A stretch of 64,000 nucleotides of DNA, taken from the NCBI RefSeq assembly GCF_017592475.1, contig NZ_JAGFNP010000014.1, positions 62,001 to 126,000 of the forward strand. Direction: 5' to 3'. A program made the position numbers and the translations under genes. This DNA is from Glycomyces niveus. GTDB lineage: Bacteria > Actinomycetota > Actinomycetes > Mycobacteriales > Micromonosporaceae. This document shows, piece after piece, positions 41,905 through 49,816 of the stretch (its first letter is position 1; each line of letters begins with the position of its first letter). The notes under the pieces were generated by a model that did not search any database, was not told the origin of the DNA, and saw only the letters and a list, made by a program, of their open reading frames with translations.

Positions 41905-43872
41905 TCAGTCCGGTCGCGGGCTCACGTCCCGCATCACCGAGCGCAGGAGCGGGCGAGACAGGGCCCCGGCGGCGACCACCGCGACGACCCCGGCGGCCAC
42001 GGTCGCGCCCAGGATGAGCGCACCGCTCGCATCGAAGCCCATCGCGCCGATCACCGGCATCGTCAGGACCATCCCGGTGAGGATCGACGCGCCGCCGATG
42101 ACGACGAGCGGCAGCAGGGCCTCCTGCCGGCGGGCCTTGTCGAGGACCTCCTGCTCGGTCCCGGCGAGGTGCAGCAGCCGGTAGGCCTGGCGGCGGTCGA
42201 GGACCGAGCCGATCGCGCTGATCGCCGCCGAGACGGCCGCGGTCGCGAACACGACCGCGAGGACGACCGTGACGCCGGTGCGCACGGACCCGACGAGCCG
42301 GTTCGACATGATGCTCGAATCGACCTCGCGCTCGGGCGGGTTCCCCGGCAGGGCCGCGGTCATGGTGCTGCGCACCGCTTCCAGCTCCGCGCCGGTCGTC
42401 GTCGCCTCGATCACCGCGTGCTCGGCATCGGCCGTGAGGTACCCGCTCGAGTCGACCACCGCGACCTCGGCGGTGTCGCCGAGCCGGGCGGCGAGGTCGG
42501 CCGCGAGGACGTCCGCCTCATCGGCGGGCACGGTGGTCGCCACGGTCTCGGTGCCCTGCGCGCTCGTGTCCGTCTGCAGCATCGGGAACATCGCGACCGA
42601 ACCGGCCACGAACCCCGCGATCGCCACCCCGGCGACCGCGCGCCACGCGGCCTTCGGGTCGTCGGCGAGCCGCCGCGCCGCCAGCAGCCGCGCCGGGCCC
42701 CGCGCAGTGCGCGCCAGGAGCCGCCCGAGCTTCTGGACGATCCACGGGCCGACCAGGTTCACCGCCGCGAGCGTCGCGGCGAACAGCCCGATCAGGATCA
42801 CCACGGCGACCATGTCGCCGCCGACCATGTTCGAGCCGACCATGAACGCGATGGCGAGCACCGCGAACACGACCAGGCGGATCGCCTTGAGGCCCTTCGT
42901 CTTCACGCGCCGCGCCACCCCGAGCGGGCTGATCACGACACTGCGCAGGCCGATGAGCGCCGACACCGCCACCAGGGCGGGCACCGCCACTGCGACCGCG
43001 GCCATCCACGGCGCCCCGGCCCACAGGTCGCCGACGTACCAGCGGCCGCCGTCGATCGGGATGAGCGCCACCAGCGGCGTCACCAGCATCCACGCGAGCG
43101 TGCCGACGACCGCGCCCGCGGCGGCCGCGAGCGTCGTCTCGATGAGCGTCAACCGCATGACCTGGCCCGGCGTCGCGCCGATGAGCCGGAGCGTCGCGAG
43201 CCGCTCGTCGCGGCGGGCCACGGTGAGCCGCGCGGCGGCCGCACCGAAGACCGCGGCGGGCACGGCCATGAGGATCGCGGCCAGGACCATGAGGACCATG
43301 TAGAAGCCGTACACGGTGTCGGCGCGGCCGACCGCGAACGAGTCGATCTCCCTGGGCGACACGCCGTCCGCGCTGGTCCGCTCGGCGAGCATGGCCGGAT
43401 CGGCGGCGTCCCGGCCGACGACGGCCACGAGCTCGTTCGGGTGCGCGAGCGCCTCGGCGCCGAGTTCGCCGGCGACGCGGACATCGCCGTACCGGGCGAG
43501 GAAGTCCGCAGCGGGGACGCCCTCGAGGAGGTCGGCGGCGGCCGGCGAGAGCCAGACCTCGCCGGGCGCGGGGAACGCGTCCATGCCGGGCGGTACGGGC
43601 GCGTCGCCGTCCAGCGCCGCGAGGTCGACGCGGGTGACCGACTCGCCGCCGAAAAGGTCGGCGGCAGTGGCGATCACCGCCGAAGCGGACCCGGTCGCCG
43701 CGGCCGGGTCGCGCCACGCGGTCCGGTCCCCGCGCTCGTCGAACGCGAAGTTCCCGGCGACCGCGAACTGCAGCAGCAGGGTCGCGACGGCCACCGCGAG
43801 CGCGGTCAGGCCGGTGCTCAGCAGGGCACTGCGGCCCCCGAGGCGGGTCAACCGCCACGCCAGCTCGGTCAT
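41905..43872 (-). CDS. FtsX/MacB-type ABC permease with two FtsX domains
   Basis: The 655-aa membrane protein has an N-terminal helix (about 18-38), an extracytoplasmic domain of about 140 residues, and three helices around 185-320 enclosing RRDERLATLRLIGATPGQVMRLTLIE, the FtsX coupling motif. A central helix pair follows, then a second extracytoplasmic region and a second FtsX unit with DRRQAYRLLHLAGTEQEVLDKARRQEALLP. This duplicated layout is typical of bacitracin/lantibiotic-resistance or lipid-handling exporters. The ATG at 43872 overlaps the ATPase stop (ATGA); a GTG two codons earlier exists. It is the last gene of a three-gene coupled operon. Confidence 0.9.
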   Translation of the reverse strand: MTELAWRLTRLGGRSALLSTGLTALAVAVATLLLQFAVAGNFAFDERGDRTAWRDPAAATGSASAVIATAADLFGGESVTRVDLAALDGDAPVPPGMDAFPAPGEVWLSPAAADLLEGVPAADFLARYGDVRVAGELGAEALAHPNELVAVVGRDAADPAMLAERTSADGVSPREIDSFAVGRADTVYGFYMVLMVLAAILMAVPAAVFGAAAARLTVARRDERLATLRLIGATPGQVMRLTLIETTLAAAAGAVVGTLAWMLVTPLVALIPIDGGRWYVGDLWAGAPWMAAVAVAVPALVAVSALIGLRSVVISPLGVARRVKTKGLKAIRLVVFAVLAIAFMVGSNMVGGDMVAVVILIGLFAATLAAVNLVGPWIVQKLGRLLARTARGPARLLAARRLADDPKAAWRAVAGVAIAGFVAGSVAMFPMLQTDTSAQGTETVATTVPADEADVLAADLAARLGDTAEVAVVDSSGYLTADAEHAVIEATTTGAELEAVRSTMTAALPGNPPEREVDSSIMSNRLVGSVRTGVTVVLAVVFATAAVSAAISAIGSVLDRRQAYRLLHLAGTEQEVLDKARRQEALLPLVVIGGASILTGMVLTMPVIGAMGFDASGALILGATVAAGVVAVVAAGALSRPLLRSVMRDVSPRPD

Positions 43873-45080
43873 CGCCACACCTCGACCACGGGCTCGGGAC
43901 CGAAGTCGGGGCCGGCGTTACGCCGCGCACCGGACGCACCGGGCGCGAAAGCGTCACCGCCACGCCCGACCGTGCGCGCCACCGTATCGGCAGCGGAAAC
44001 GCCCCGATCCGCTGCACCGCCAACCGGAACCGACCCGGCCGCGAACGCGTCCGGACCCGCTCCGCGCTGCACCCCAGCGGGAGCCGCGCCGCCGAGCGCA
44101 GTACCCGCGTCCGGCATCACCGTCGTCCGGCCATCCCGGGCCGGTCCCGTGCCCGCGAACGCGTCACCACCGTTACCGACGACGCGCGCCACCGCATCGG
44201 CCGCGGGCGCGTCACCCCGATCCGCCGCGCTCAACGACCCGGCTGCTGCCGGACCGCCTTGCGCTCCGAACGAAGCGTTGCTTTCCCCGGCGGGGACGCC
44301 GCCGCGCAGCGGCGGTGCCTCCGCGCCCTGCGGGGCCGGGCCGGCTCGCAGGCCCGCACCGACCGACTCGTGCGCGAAGCCGTCGAAACCGCCCTCGCCG
44401 TTCCCGGTCCGCGGGGTGCCGCTGAGGCGCCCGTCGCGGATCTCGATGGTCCGGGTGCAGCGCGCGGCGATACGCGGGTCGTGCGTGACGACCACGAGGG
44501 CCGCGTCGAGTTCCCTGACCGTGTCGAGCAGGACCCCCATCACCTGGTCGCCGGTGGCGCGGTCGAGCGCGCCGGTCGGCTCGTCCGCGAACACCACCGC
44601 CGGGCGCACCACGAGCGCCCGCGCCAGCGCCACCCGCTGCGCCTCGCCGCCGGACAGCTCGCCGGGGCGCCGGTCCTCCTTGCCCTCCAAGCCGAGCCGC
44701 CGCAGTTCGGCGCGGGCCGGCTCGAGCGCGGCCTTGCGGGGCGTGCCGCCGAGCATGAGCGGCAGCGCCACGTTCTCGTCCGCCGGGAGCTCCGGGAGGA
44801 GCTGCCCGAACTGGAACAGGAACGCGAAGCGGGTGCGCCGCAGGTGGCTGCGCTGGCGCTCCGAGAGCGTGTCGATGCGCTCGTCGAACAGGCGCACCTC
44901 GCCCGAGTCGGGGCGCATGATCCCCGCGAGGCAGTGCAGGAGCGTCGACTTGCCCGAGCCTGACGGGCCGGTCACGGCCACCGACTCGCCGGGGCCGACC
45001 TTGAAGTCCACGCCGTCGAGGGCGGGGGCGGTGCCGAAGCGCTTGGTGAGGGCGCGGGCGGTGAGCATCGGGGGCCTCAT
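43869..45080 (-). CDS. ABC ATPase with a long low-complexity C-terminal extension
   Basis: The first ~225 residues are a LolD/MacB-type ATPase: Walker A GPSGSGKST, Q-loop FLFQFGQ, signature LSGGEAQR, Walker B VVFADEPTGALD, and the TGDQVMGVLL stretch with THD. The protein then continues for about 180 residues that are Gly/Ala/Pro/Asp-rich with no recognised domain. This part carries two related units, ADAVARVVGNGGDAFAG and ADTVARTVGRGGDAFAP. The frame stays open to the ATGA overlap with the permease, so the tail is part of the gene. Typical relatives stop near residue 230. The ATG at 45080 overlaps the stop of the upstream peptide gene. Confidence 0.88.
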   Translation of the reverse strand: MRPPMLTARALTKRFGTAPALDGVDFKVGPGESVAVTGPSGSGKSTLLHCLAGIMRPDSGEVRLFDERIDTLSERQRSHLRRTRFAFLFQFGQLLPELPADENVALPLMLGGTPRKAALEPARAELRRLGLEGKEDRRPGELSGGEAQRVALARALVVRPAVVFADEPTGALDRATGDQVMGVLLDTVRELDAALVVVTHDPRIAARCTRTIEIRDGRLSGTPRTGNGEGGFDGFAHESVGAGLRAGPAPQGAEAPPLRGGVPAGESNASFGAQGGPAAAGSLSAADRGDAPAADAVARVVGNGGDAFAGTGPARDGRTTVMPDAGTALGGAAPAGVQRGAGPDAFAAGSVPVGGAADRGVSAADTVARTVGRGGDAFAPGASGARRNAGPDFGPEPVVEVWR

Positions 45081-45190
45081 CGGCGGACCTTCCCTTCGTC
45101 CGAGATGAAGGGCAGGGCGGTCCCCGCGATGAGGAACGCGATCGTGAGCACCAGGCTCAGGACCATCGTGATCTCAAGGAGTTCGTTCAT
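45077..45190 (-). CDS. 37-residue single-pass membrane peptide, first gene of ABC operon
   Basis: Read leftward from ATG at 45190, it encodes MNELLEITMVLSLVLTI..., a membrane helix over about residues 8-28, then a short charged end, SDEGKVRR. Its stop overlaps the ATPase start as ATGA, the same coupling as between ATPase and permease, which is strong evidence that it is translated. The ribosome site is weak (GGTCCC region). It probably sits beside the permease as a small regulatory or structural subunit. No homologue is recognised. Confidence 0.65.
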   Translation of the reverse strand: MNELLEITMVLSLVLTIAFLIAGTALPFISDEGKVRR

Positions 45191-45291
45191 GGGACCAGCT
45201 TGTCGGGGAACGGGGTCCCGCTGCTTCGGCTCGGCGGCCGGTTTCGGGCCGCGCGGGTCGGCCGTTCGACCGAGGCCTCCGGAATCGCGGC

Positions 45292-45297
45292 TACCTT
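45292..45297 (+). promoter_or_regulatory. -10 element of orphan histidine kinase gene, leaderless arrangement
   Basis: TACCTT ends 6 nt before the ATG at 45304. The 113-bp gap to the divergent peptide gene must hold both promoters. Confidence 0.45.
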
Positions 45298-45303
45298 CGT
45301 GGC

Positions 45304-46503
45304 ATGACCTCCACGTCCACCGCGCGCTCGCTGCACGGCCGCTTCAACCGGCTCCTCATGCTGCTGCTCAAGCTCACGACCATCGGGATCCTGCTGCTGA
45401 CCCTCGCCGCCGAGATGACTTCGGCCCTGCCCGACCAGCGGCCCCCGATGATGTCGTGGGTCGCCTGGACGCAGTTCGCGGTCGCCCTGTTCGTGATCGG
45501 CGTGTACGTCTGGTATCGGCCCGGGCGCAAGCGGTGGATCGCGGCCGCCTCGATCGCGTCGCTCGCGGCGACCGGGTTCGACGCGCTCTACGACCAGGGC
45601 GTGCGCGGCGTGGCGACGGCCGAGCTGCTGGCGCTGGGCCTGCTCATGCTGTTCTCCGTGCGGCACTGGGACGCGGCCCCGGGCCGGTGGGTGGCCATCG
45701 CGAACGGCGCGGCGGTCATGCTGATCGGGTACCGCCTGTTCGCGTTCGACGTGGAGAACACGGCGGTGGGCGGCACGGTCCTCATCTTCCTGGCGATGAT
45801 GACCATGATCGGCTTCGGCGCCTACCTGCGGAGCATGGACAAGCTGCGCCGCGAGACCCAGGAGGAGGTGCGGCAGGCCGAGCGGCTCGAGCTCGCCCGC
45901 GAGATGCACGACTTCGTGGCGCACCACGTCACAGGCATGGTGGTGCTCGCGCAGGCCGCGCAGGTGACGAACACCGACCCCAAGAAGGCGTTCGCCGACA
46001 TCGAGGAGGCCGGGCTGGCCGCGCTCACCTCGATGCGGCGGATGGTGAAGATGCTCCGCAACGACGACGGCGGGGCGGGGACGAATCCGCTCGGGGACCT
46101 CGCGCAGATCGAGGACCTGGTGGAGCGGTTCAACCGGGAGGGCACGGACACGACCTGCTTCATCTCGCCGGAGCTGGCGGGAAGCGCGGTCGCGCCGGAG
46201 ATCGCGGCGACGGCGCACCGGATCGTGCGGGAGGCGCTGACGAACGTGCGCAAGCACGCGCGCGGGGCGACCCGGGTGCGCGTGGTGGTCGCGGCCGCGA
46301 GCGGGAACGGCCTCGAGGTGTCGGTGCGCGACGACGGCCGGGCCGCCCGCGGCCGGCTCTCGGAGTCGGGCGGAGGCATGGGCCTGGTCGGCCTCGGTGA
46401 GCGCATCGAAGCGGTCGGAGGCCAGCTCAGGGCCCAGTCGCGACCCGAGGGCGGGTGGGAGACGGCGGCGTGGCTGCCGCGTGCGACGGCCCCCGCGGAG
46501 TGA
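45304..46503 (+). CDS. Orphan sensor histidine kinase, NarL/DesK type
   Basis: The 399-aa kinase has five or six membrane helices in the first 175 residues (about 18-38, 50-68, 75-95, 105-120, 128-145, 155-172) and short loops, so sensing is probably within the membrane. HisKA_3 has REMHDFVAHHVTGMVVLAQ with His202 as phosphoacceptor. The HATPase has IVREALTNVRKHA and GMGLVGLGERIEAVGG. No response regulator is next to it; a terminator and tRNA-Tyr follow. It is divergent from the peptide/ABC operon, which makes that operon its likely target or partner. Confidence 0.93.
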   Translation: MTSTSTARSLHGRFNRLLMLLLKLTTIGILLLTLAAEMTSALPDQRPPMMSWVAWTQFAVALFVIGVYVWYRPGRKRWIAAASIASLAATGFDALYDQGVRGVATAELLALGLLMLFSVRHWDAAPGRWVAIANGAAVMLIGYRLFAFDVENTAVGGTVLIFLAMMTMIGFGAYLRSMDKLRRETQEEVRQAERLELAREMHDFVAHHVTGMVVLAQAAQVTNTDPKKAFADIEEAGLAALTSMRRMVKMLRNDDGGAGTNPLGDLAQIEDLVERFNREGTDTTCFISPELAGSAVAPEIAATAHRIVREALTNVRKHARGATRVRVVVAAASGNGLEVSVRDDGRAARGRLSESGGGMGLVGLGERIEAVGGQLRAQSRPEGGWETAAWLPRATAPAE

Positions 46504-46521
46504 CCGGGAATGAGTGAACGA

Positions 46522-46553
46522 GGAAGGCCCCGACCTGCTGGTCGGGGCCTTCC
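46522..46553. terminator. Bidirectional terminator between kinase and tRNA-Tyr
   Basis: A perfect 14-bp stem (46522-46535 with 46540-46553) with a TGCT loop lies between the convergent kinase gene and the leftward tRNA. Confidence 0.85.
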
Positions 46554-46558
46554 GCTAC

Positions 46559-46643
46559 TGGTGGCAGGTGCAGGATTCGAACCTGCGAAGTCGATGACGG
46601 CTGATTTACAGTCAGCTCCCTTTGGCCACTTGGGTAACCTGCC
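46559..46643 (-). tRNA. tRNA-Tyr (anticodon GUA)
   Basis: A type II tRNA on the minus strand. Acceptor GGCAGGT pairs with ACCTGCC, the anticodon stem-loop is GCTGA-CTGTAAA-TCAGC (GUA), there is a long variable arm CGTCATCGACTTC, and the T arm is GCAGG-TTCGAAT-CCTGC. The CCA end is encoded (46559-46561). Confidence 0.97.
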
Positions 46644-46839
46644 GTGGCTTGTAGCGAGAGCAAGAATAACCTCCCCTCCTAGGCCGCGCGCAAGCGGGTT
46701 ATCCCCAGTTGAGACCGCGTTCACTGCGGCCGGGCGGGAATGCGCCCGCCCGGGCCCGCGGGGCAGGACTAAGCTTGGCGGTCGCGCCCCTCGCGCCCCC
46801 ACGCTGACCTTGAAAACCGCAAGGAAGGACCGGACTGCC

Positions 46840-47331
46840 ATGGCTGACGCCTCGTTCGACATCGTCTCCGAGATCGACCTGGCCGAACTCGACAACGCGA
46901 TCAACCAGGCCCAGCGGGAGCTGGCGACCCGGTTCGACTTCCGGGGCACCGGCGCGAGCGTCGAGCGCTCCGGCGACGAGGCGGCGCTGATCACGGCCGA
47001 GACCGAGGACCGCGTGAAGGCCGCCCTCGACGTGCTCAAGGAGAAGCTGATCAAGCGCGGGATCTCCCTGAAGGCCCTGGACGCGGGCGAGCCGCGCCAG
47101 TCCGGCAAGGAGTCGAAGATCGACGTGACCTTCAAGCAGGGCATCTCGACCGAGGACGCGAAGAAGATCGGCAAGATCATCCGCGACGAGGGCCCCAAGG
47201 GCGTCAAGCCGCAGGTCCAGGGCGACAAGCTGCGCGTGACCGGCAAGAAGCGCGACGACCTGCAGGAGGTCATCGCGCTCCTCAAGGGCAAGGACCTCGA
47301 GGTCGCGCTCCAGTTCACGAACTACCGCTAG
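46840..47331 (+). CDS. YajQ family nucleotide-binding protein
   Basis: The 163-aa two-domain protein has the family start SFDIVSEIDLAELDNAINQAQRE, then ATRFDFRGTGASVE, a central KEKLIKRGISLKALD, and VRVTGKKRDDLQEVIALLK near the end. Some YajQ proteins bind cyclic di-GMP and steer transcription, as in Xanthomonas; this is not shown for actinobacteria, but a diguanylate cyclase is encoded 10 kb away. The ATG at 46840 follows AAGGAAGGACC. A small membrane protein follows after 3 nt. Confidence 0.93.
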   Translation: MADASFDIVSEIDLAELDNAINQAQRELATRFDFRGTGASVERSGDEAALITAETEDRVKAALDVLKEKLIKRGISLKALDAGEPRQSGKESKIDVTFKQGISTEDAKKIGKIIRDEGPKGVKPQVQGDKLRVTGKKRDDLQEVIALLKGKDLEVALQFTNYR

Positions 47332-47334
47332 ACC

Positions 47335-47523
47335 GTGGGCCTCTCCTTCATCAACGTCCTGGTCCTCGCCCTGTTCGTCGTGGGCGGGGGCCTGGTCGCG
47401 CTGATGGTGACGATCACGCAGCGCAGCTACAAGAAGGACGAGCAGTCCGAATTCTGGGTGGTCTACCCGACCGCGAAGGGCGAGCGGCGCGTGGGGCCGG
47501 CCCCGGCGGCCGAGGAGGACTAG
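47335..47523 (+). CDS. Small single-pass membrane protein
   Basis: A 62-aa protein starting with GTG three bases after the YajQ stop. One membrane helix (about residues 5-26) is followed by a basic then mixed cytoplasmic tail (QRSYKKDEQSEFWVVYPTAKGERRVG). Tight spacing suggests co-translation with YajQ. No family is recognised. It is convergent with recD2, only 7 bp apart, with no terminator between. Confidence 0.7.
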   Translation: MGLSFINVLVLALFVVGGGLVALMVTITQRSYKKDEQSEFWVVYPTAKGERRVGPAPAAEED

Positions 47524-47530
47524 ACCGGCT

Positions 47531-49732
47531 TCAGCCCGCGAGGCGGTGCGTGAGGCCCGTGTGGCGCTTCCCGGTCCCCTTGGTGCGCACGGCGACCGCG
47601 AGGGCCTGCTTGGAGCCGACGAGGACCACGAGGCGCTTCGCGCGGGTGATCGCGGTGTAGATCAGGTTGCGCTGCAGCATGGTCCACGCGCTCGTGGTCA
47701 CCGGGACGACGACCGCGGGGTACTCGGAGCCCTGCGAGCGGTGCACGGTGATCGCGTAGGCGTGCACGAGCTCGTCGAGTTCGGCGAACTCGTACTCGAC
47801 CTCCTCGTCCTCGTCGGTGCGCACGGTCAAGGTCTGGGCGACCGCGTCGATGGCCTGGACGAGCCCCACGGTGCCGTTGAAGACCCCGGCCTTGCCCTTC
47901 GCGTAGTTGTTGCGGATCTGGATGACCTTGTCGCCCAGACGGAAGACGCGGCCGCCGTGGCGGCGCTCGGGCAGGCCGTCCTTCGCGGGCGTGAGCGCCT
48001 CCTGCAGGCGCGCGTTGAGGTTCCCGGCGCCGGGCCCGCCGCGGTGCATGGGGGCGAGGACCTGGACGTCCCGCACCGGGTGGATGCCGAAGCGGCCCGG
48101 GATGCGGCGGGCGACGATGTCCACGACCCGGTCGGCGACCTGCTCGTTGTCGTCGCACGCGAACCAGAAGAAGTCGGGGTAGCCGTCGAGCTGCGGCAGC
48201 TGACCCTGGTTCACCTTGTGGGCGTTGGCGACCACGCCCGATTCGGCGGCCTGCCGGAAGATCCGGGTGAGGCGCACGCGCGGGATCGCGGGGGCGGCGA
48301 GGAGGTCGCGCAGGACCTCGCCGGCGCCGACGCTCGGCAGCTGGTCCACGTCGCCGACGAGCAGCAGGTGCGCGCCCGGCGGGACGGCTTTGACGAGCTT
48401 GTTCGCGAGGATCGTGTCGAGCATCGACGACTCGTCGACGACGAGCAGGTCCACGTCGAGGGGGTTGTCGCGGTCGTAGGCGGCGTCGCCGCCGGGCCGC
48501 AGCTCGAGCATCCGGTGCAGGGTGCGGGCCTCGAACCCGGTGAGCTCGGCGAGGCGCTTCGCGGCGCGGCCGGTGGGGGCCGCGAGCATGACCTTGGCGC
48601 CCTTCGCCTTCGCGAGCGCCACGATCGAGGAGACGGTGAAGCTCTTGCCGCAGCCGGGACCGCCGGTCAGGACCGCCACCTTCTCCGTGAGCGCGAGCCG
48701 CACGGCCTCGGCCTGCTCGGGCGCGAGTTCGGCTTCGGTGCGGCGCGCGAGCCACGCGAAGGCCTTGTCCCAGTCGACGGCCGCGAACGCCTCGAGCCGG
48801 TCCTCGCCCGCGCCCAGGAGCGCGGTGAGCCCGGCCGCGAGGCCGCGTTCGGCGTGGAAGAACGGCGCGAGGTAGCGGGCGGGCACGGTCGAGTCGCCGG
48901 CGGGCACGTCTTCGGCGATCACATGCTCGCGGTCGGCGGCGAGCTCGTCGAGCGCCCGGGCGACCGGACCGGGTTCGAGGCCGAGGAGTTCGACCGTGTC
49001 GGCCACGAGGTTCGGGGCGGGCAGGAAGCAGTGCCCGGCGTCCGAGGCCTGCGAGAGCGTGTACTGCAGGGCCGCCTTGATCCGCTCGGGGGCGTCGTGG
49101 GGGATGCCGACGGCGCGGGCGATCGAGTCGGCGGTCTTGAACCCGATGCCCCACACCTCGTTCGCGAGGCGGTACGGCTCGTTCTTGACCACGCCGATCG
49201 CGGCGTCCCCGTACTGCTTGTAGACGCGCACGGCGAGCGACGTGGAGACCTCCACGGACTGGAGGAAGACCATGACCTCCTTGATCGCTCGCTGCTCCTC
49301 CCAGGCGGCCGCGATCGCCTTGGTGCGCTTGGGGCCGAGGCCGGGGACCTCGGCGAGGCGGGCGGCGTCCGCGTCGATCACCGCGAGGGTCTCGACGCCG
49401 AAGTGGGCGACGATCTTCTCGGCGGTCTTGGGCCCGACCCCTTTGATGAGGCCGGAGCCGAGGTACCGCTCGATGCCCTGGACGGTCGCCGGGAGCACGG
49501 TCCGGTAGGACCAGACCTCGAACTGGCGGCCGTACTTCGGGTGGCTCGACCACCGGCCCGTGAGCGCCAGCGACTCGCCGACCTGCGCGCCCAGGAGCGG
49601 GCCGACGATCGTGACGAGGTCGCCGCCGCCGCGCGCCGGGCTGGCGCGGGCGATCGTGTAGCCGGTCTCCTCGTTCGCGTACGTGACGCGCTCGAGGACC
49701 GCCGCCAGTTCCGTGCCTTGGGGTTCCGCCAT
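47531..49732 (-). CDS. recD2: RecD2-type 5'-3' DNA helicase
   Basis: The 733-aa SF1B helicase occurs in bacteria independently of RecBCD. The N-terminal region has a beta domain and tandem helix-hairpin-helix elements (GSGLIKGVGPKTAEKI and EVPGLGPKRTKAIAAAW). The motor has motif I LTGGPGCGKSFT, Ia APTGRAAKRL, motif II LLVVDESSMLD, motif III LLLVGDVDQLPSVG, LTRIFRQ, and motif VI YAITVHRSQGSEYPAVVVP followed by YTAITRAKR. Length is usual for RecD2. Role: DNA repair and replication support. The ATG at 49732 has a weak ribosome site. Confidence 0.95.
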   Translation of the reverse strand: MAEPQGTELAAVLERVTYANEETGYTIARASPARGGGDLVTIVGPLLGAQVGESLALTGRWSSHPKYGRQFEVWSYRTVLPATVQGIERYLGSGLIKGVGPKTAEKIVAHFGVETLAVIDADAARLAEVPGLGPKRTKAIAAAWEEQRAIKEVMVFLQSVEVSTSLAVRVYKQYGDAAIGVVKNEPYRLANEVWGIGFKTADSIARAVGIPHDAPERIKAALQYTLSQASDAGHCFLPAPNLVADTVELLGLEPGPVARALDELAADREHVIAEDVPAGDSTVPARYLAPFFHAERGLAAGLTALLGAGEDRLEAFAAVDWDKAFAWLARRTEAELAPEQAEAVRLALTEKVAVLTGGPGCGKSFTVSSIVALAKAKGAKVMLAAPTGRAAKRLAELTGFEARTLHRMLELRPGGDAAYDRDNPLDVDLLVVDESSMLDTILANKLVKAVPPGAHLLLVGDVDQLPSVGAGEVLRDLLAAPAIPRVRLTRIFRQAAESGVVANAHKVNQGQLPQLDGYPDFFWFACDDNEQVADRVVDIVARRIPGRFGIHPVRDVQVLAPMHRGGPGAGNLNARLQEALTPAKDGLPERRHGGRVFRLGDKVIQIRNNYAKGKAGVFNGTVGLVQAIDAVAQTLTVRTDEDEEVEYEFAELDELVHAYAITVHRSQGSEYPAVVVPVTTSAWTMLQRNLIYTAITRAKRLVVLVGSKQALAVAVRTKGTGKRHTGLTHRLAG

Positions 49733-49816
49733 GGGGACACGGTAGAGGGCGGGTGCGTCACCGGTCCGGCCGAAGCGTTCGAACCGTTGACGCGCCCGCC
49801 CTCAGACGCCTCCCGG

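Noticed and set aside
41839..45108. A 1089-codon plus-strand open frame across the ABC operon
   Set aside because: It is antisense to clear ATPase and permease genes with ATGA coupling, and its predicted product has no conserved motif.
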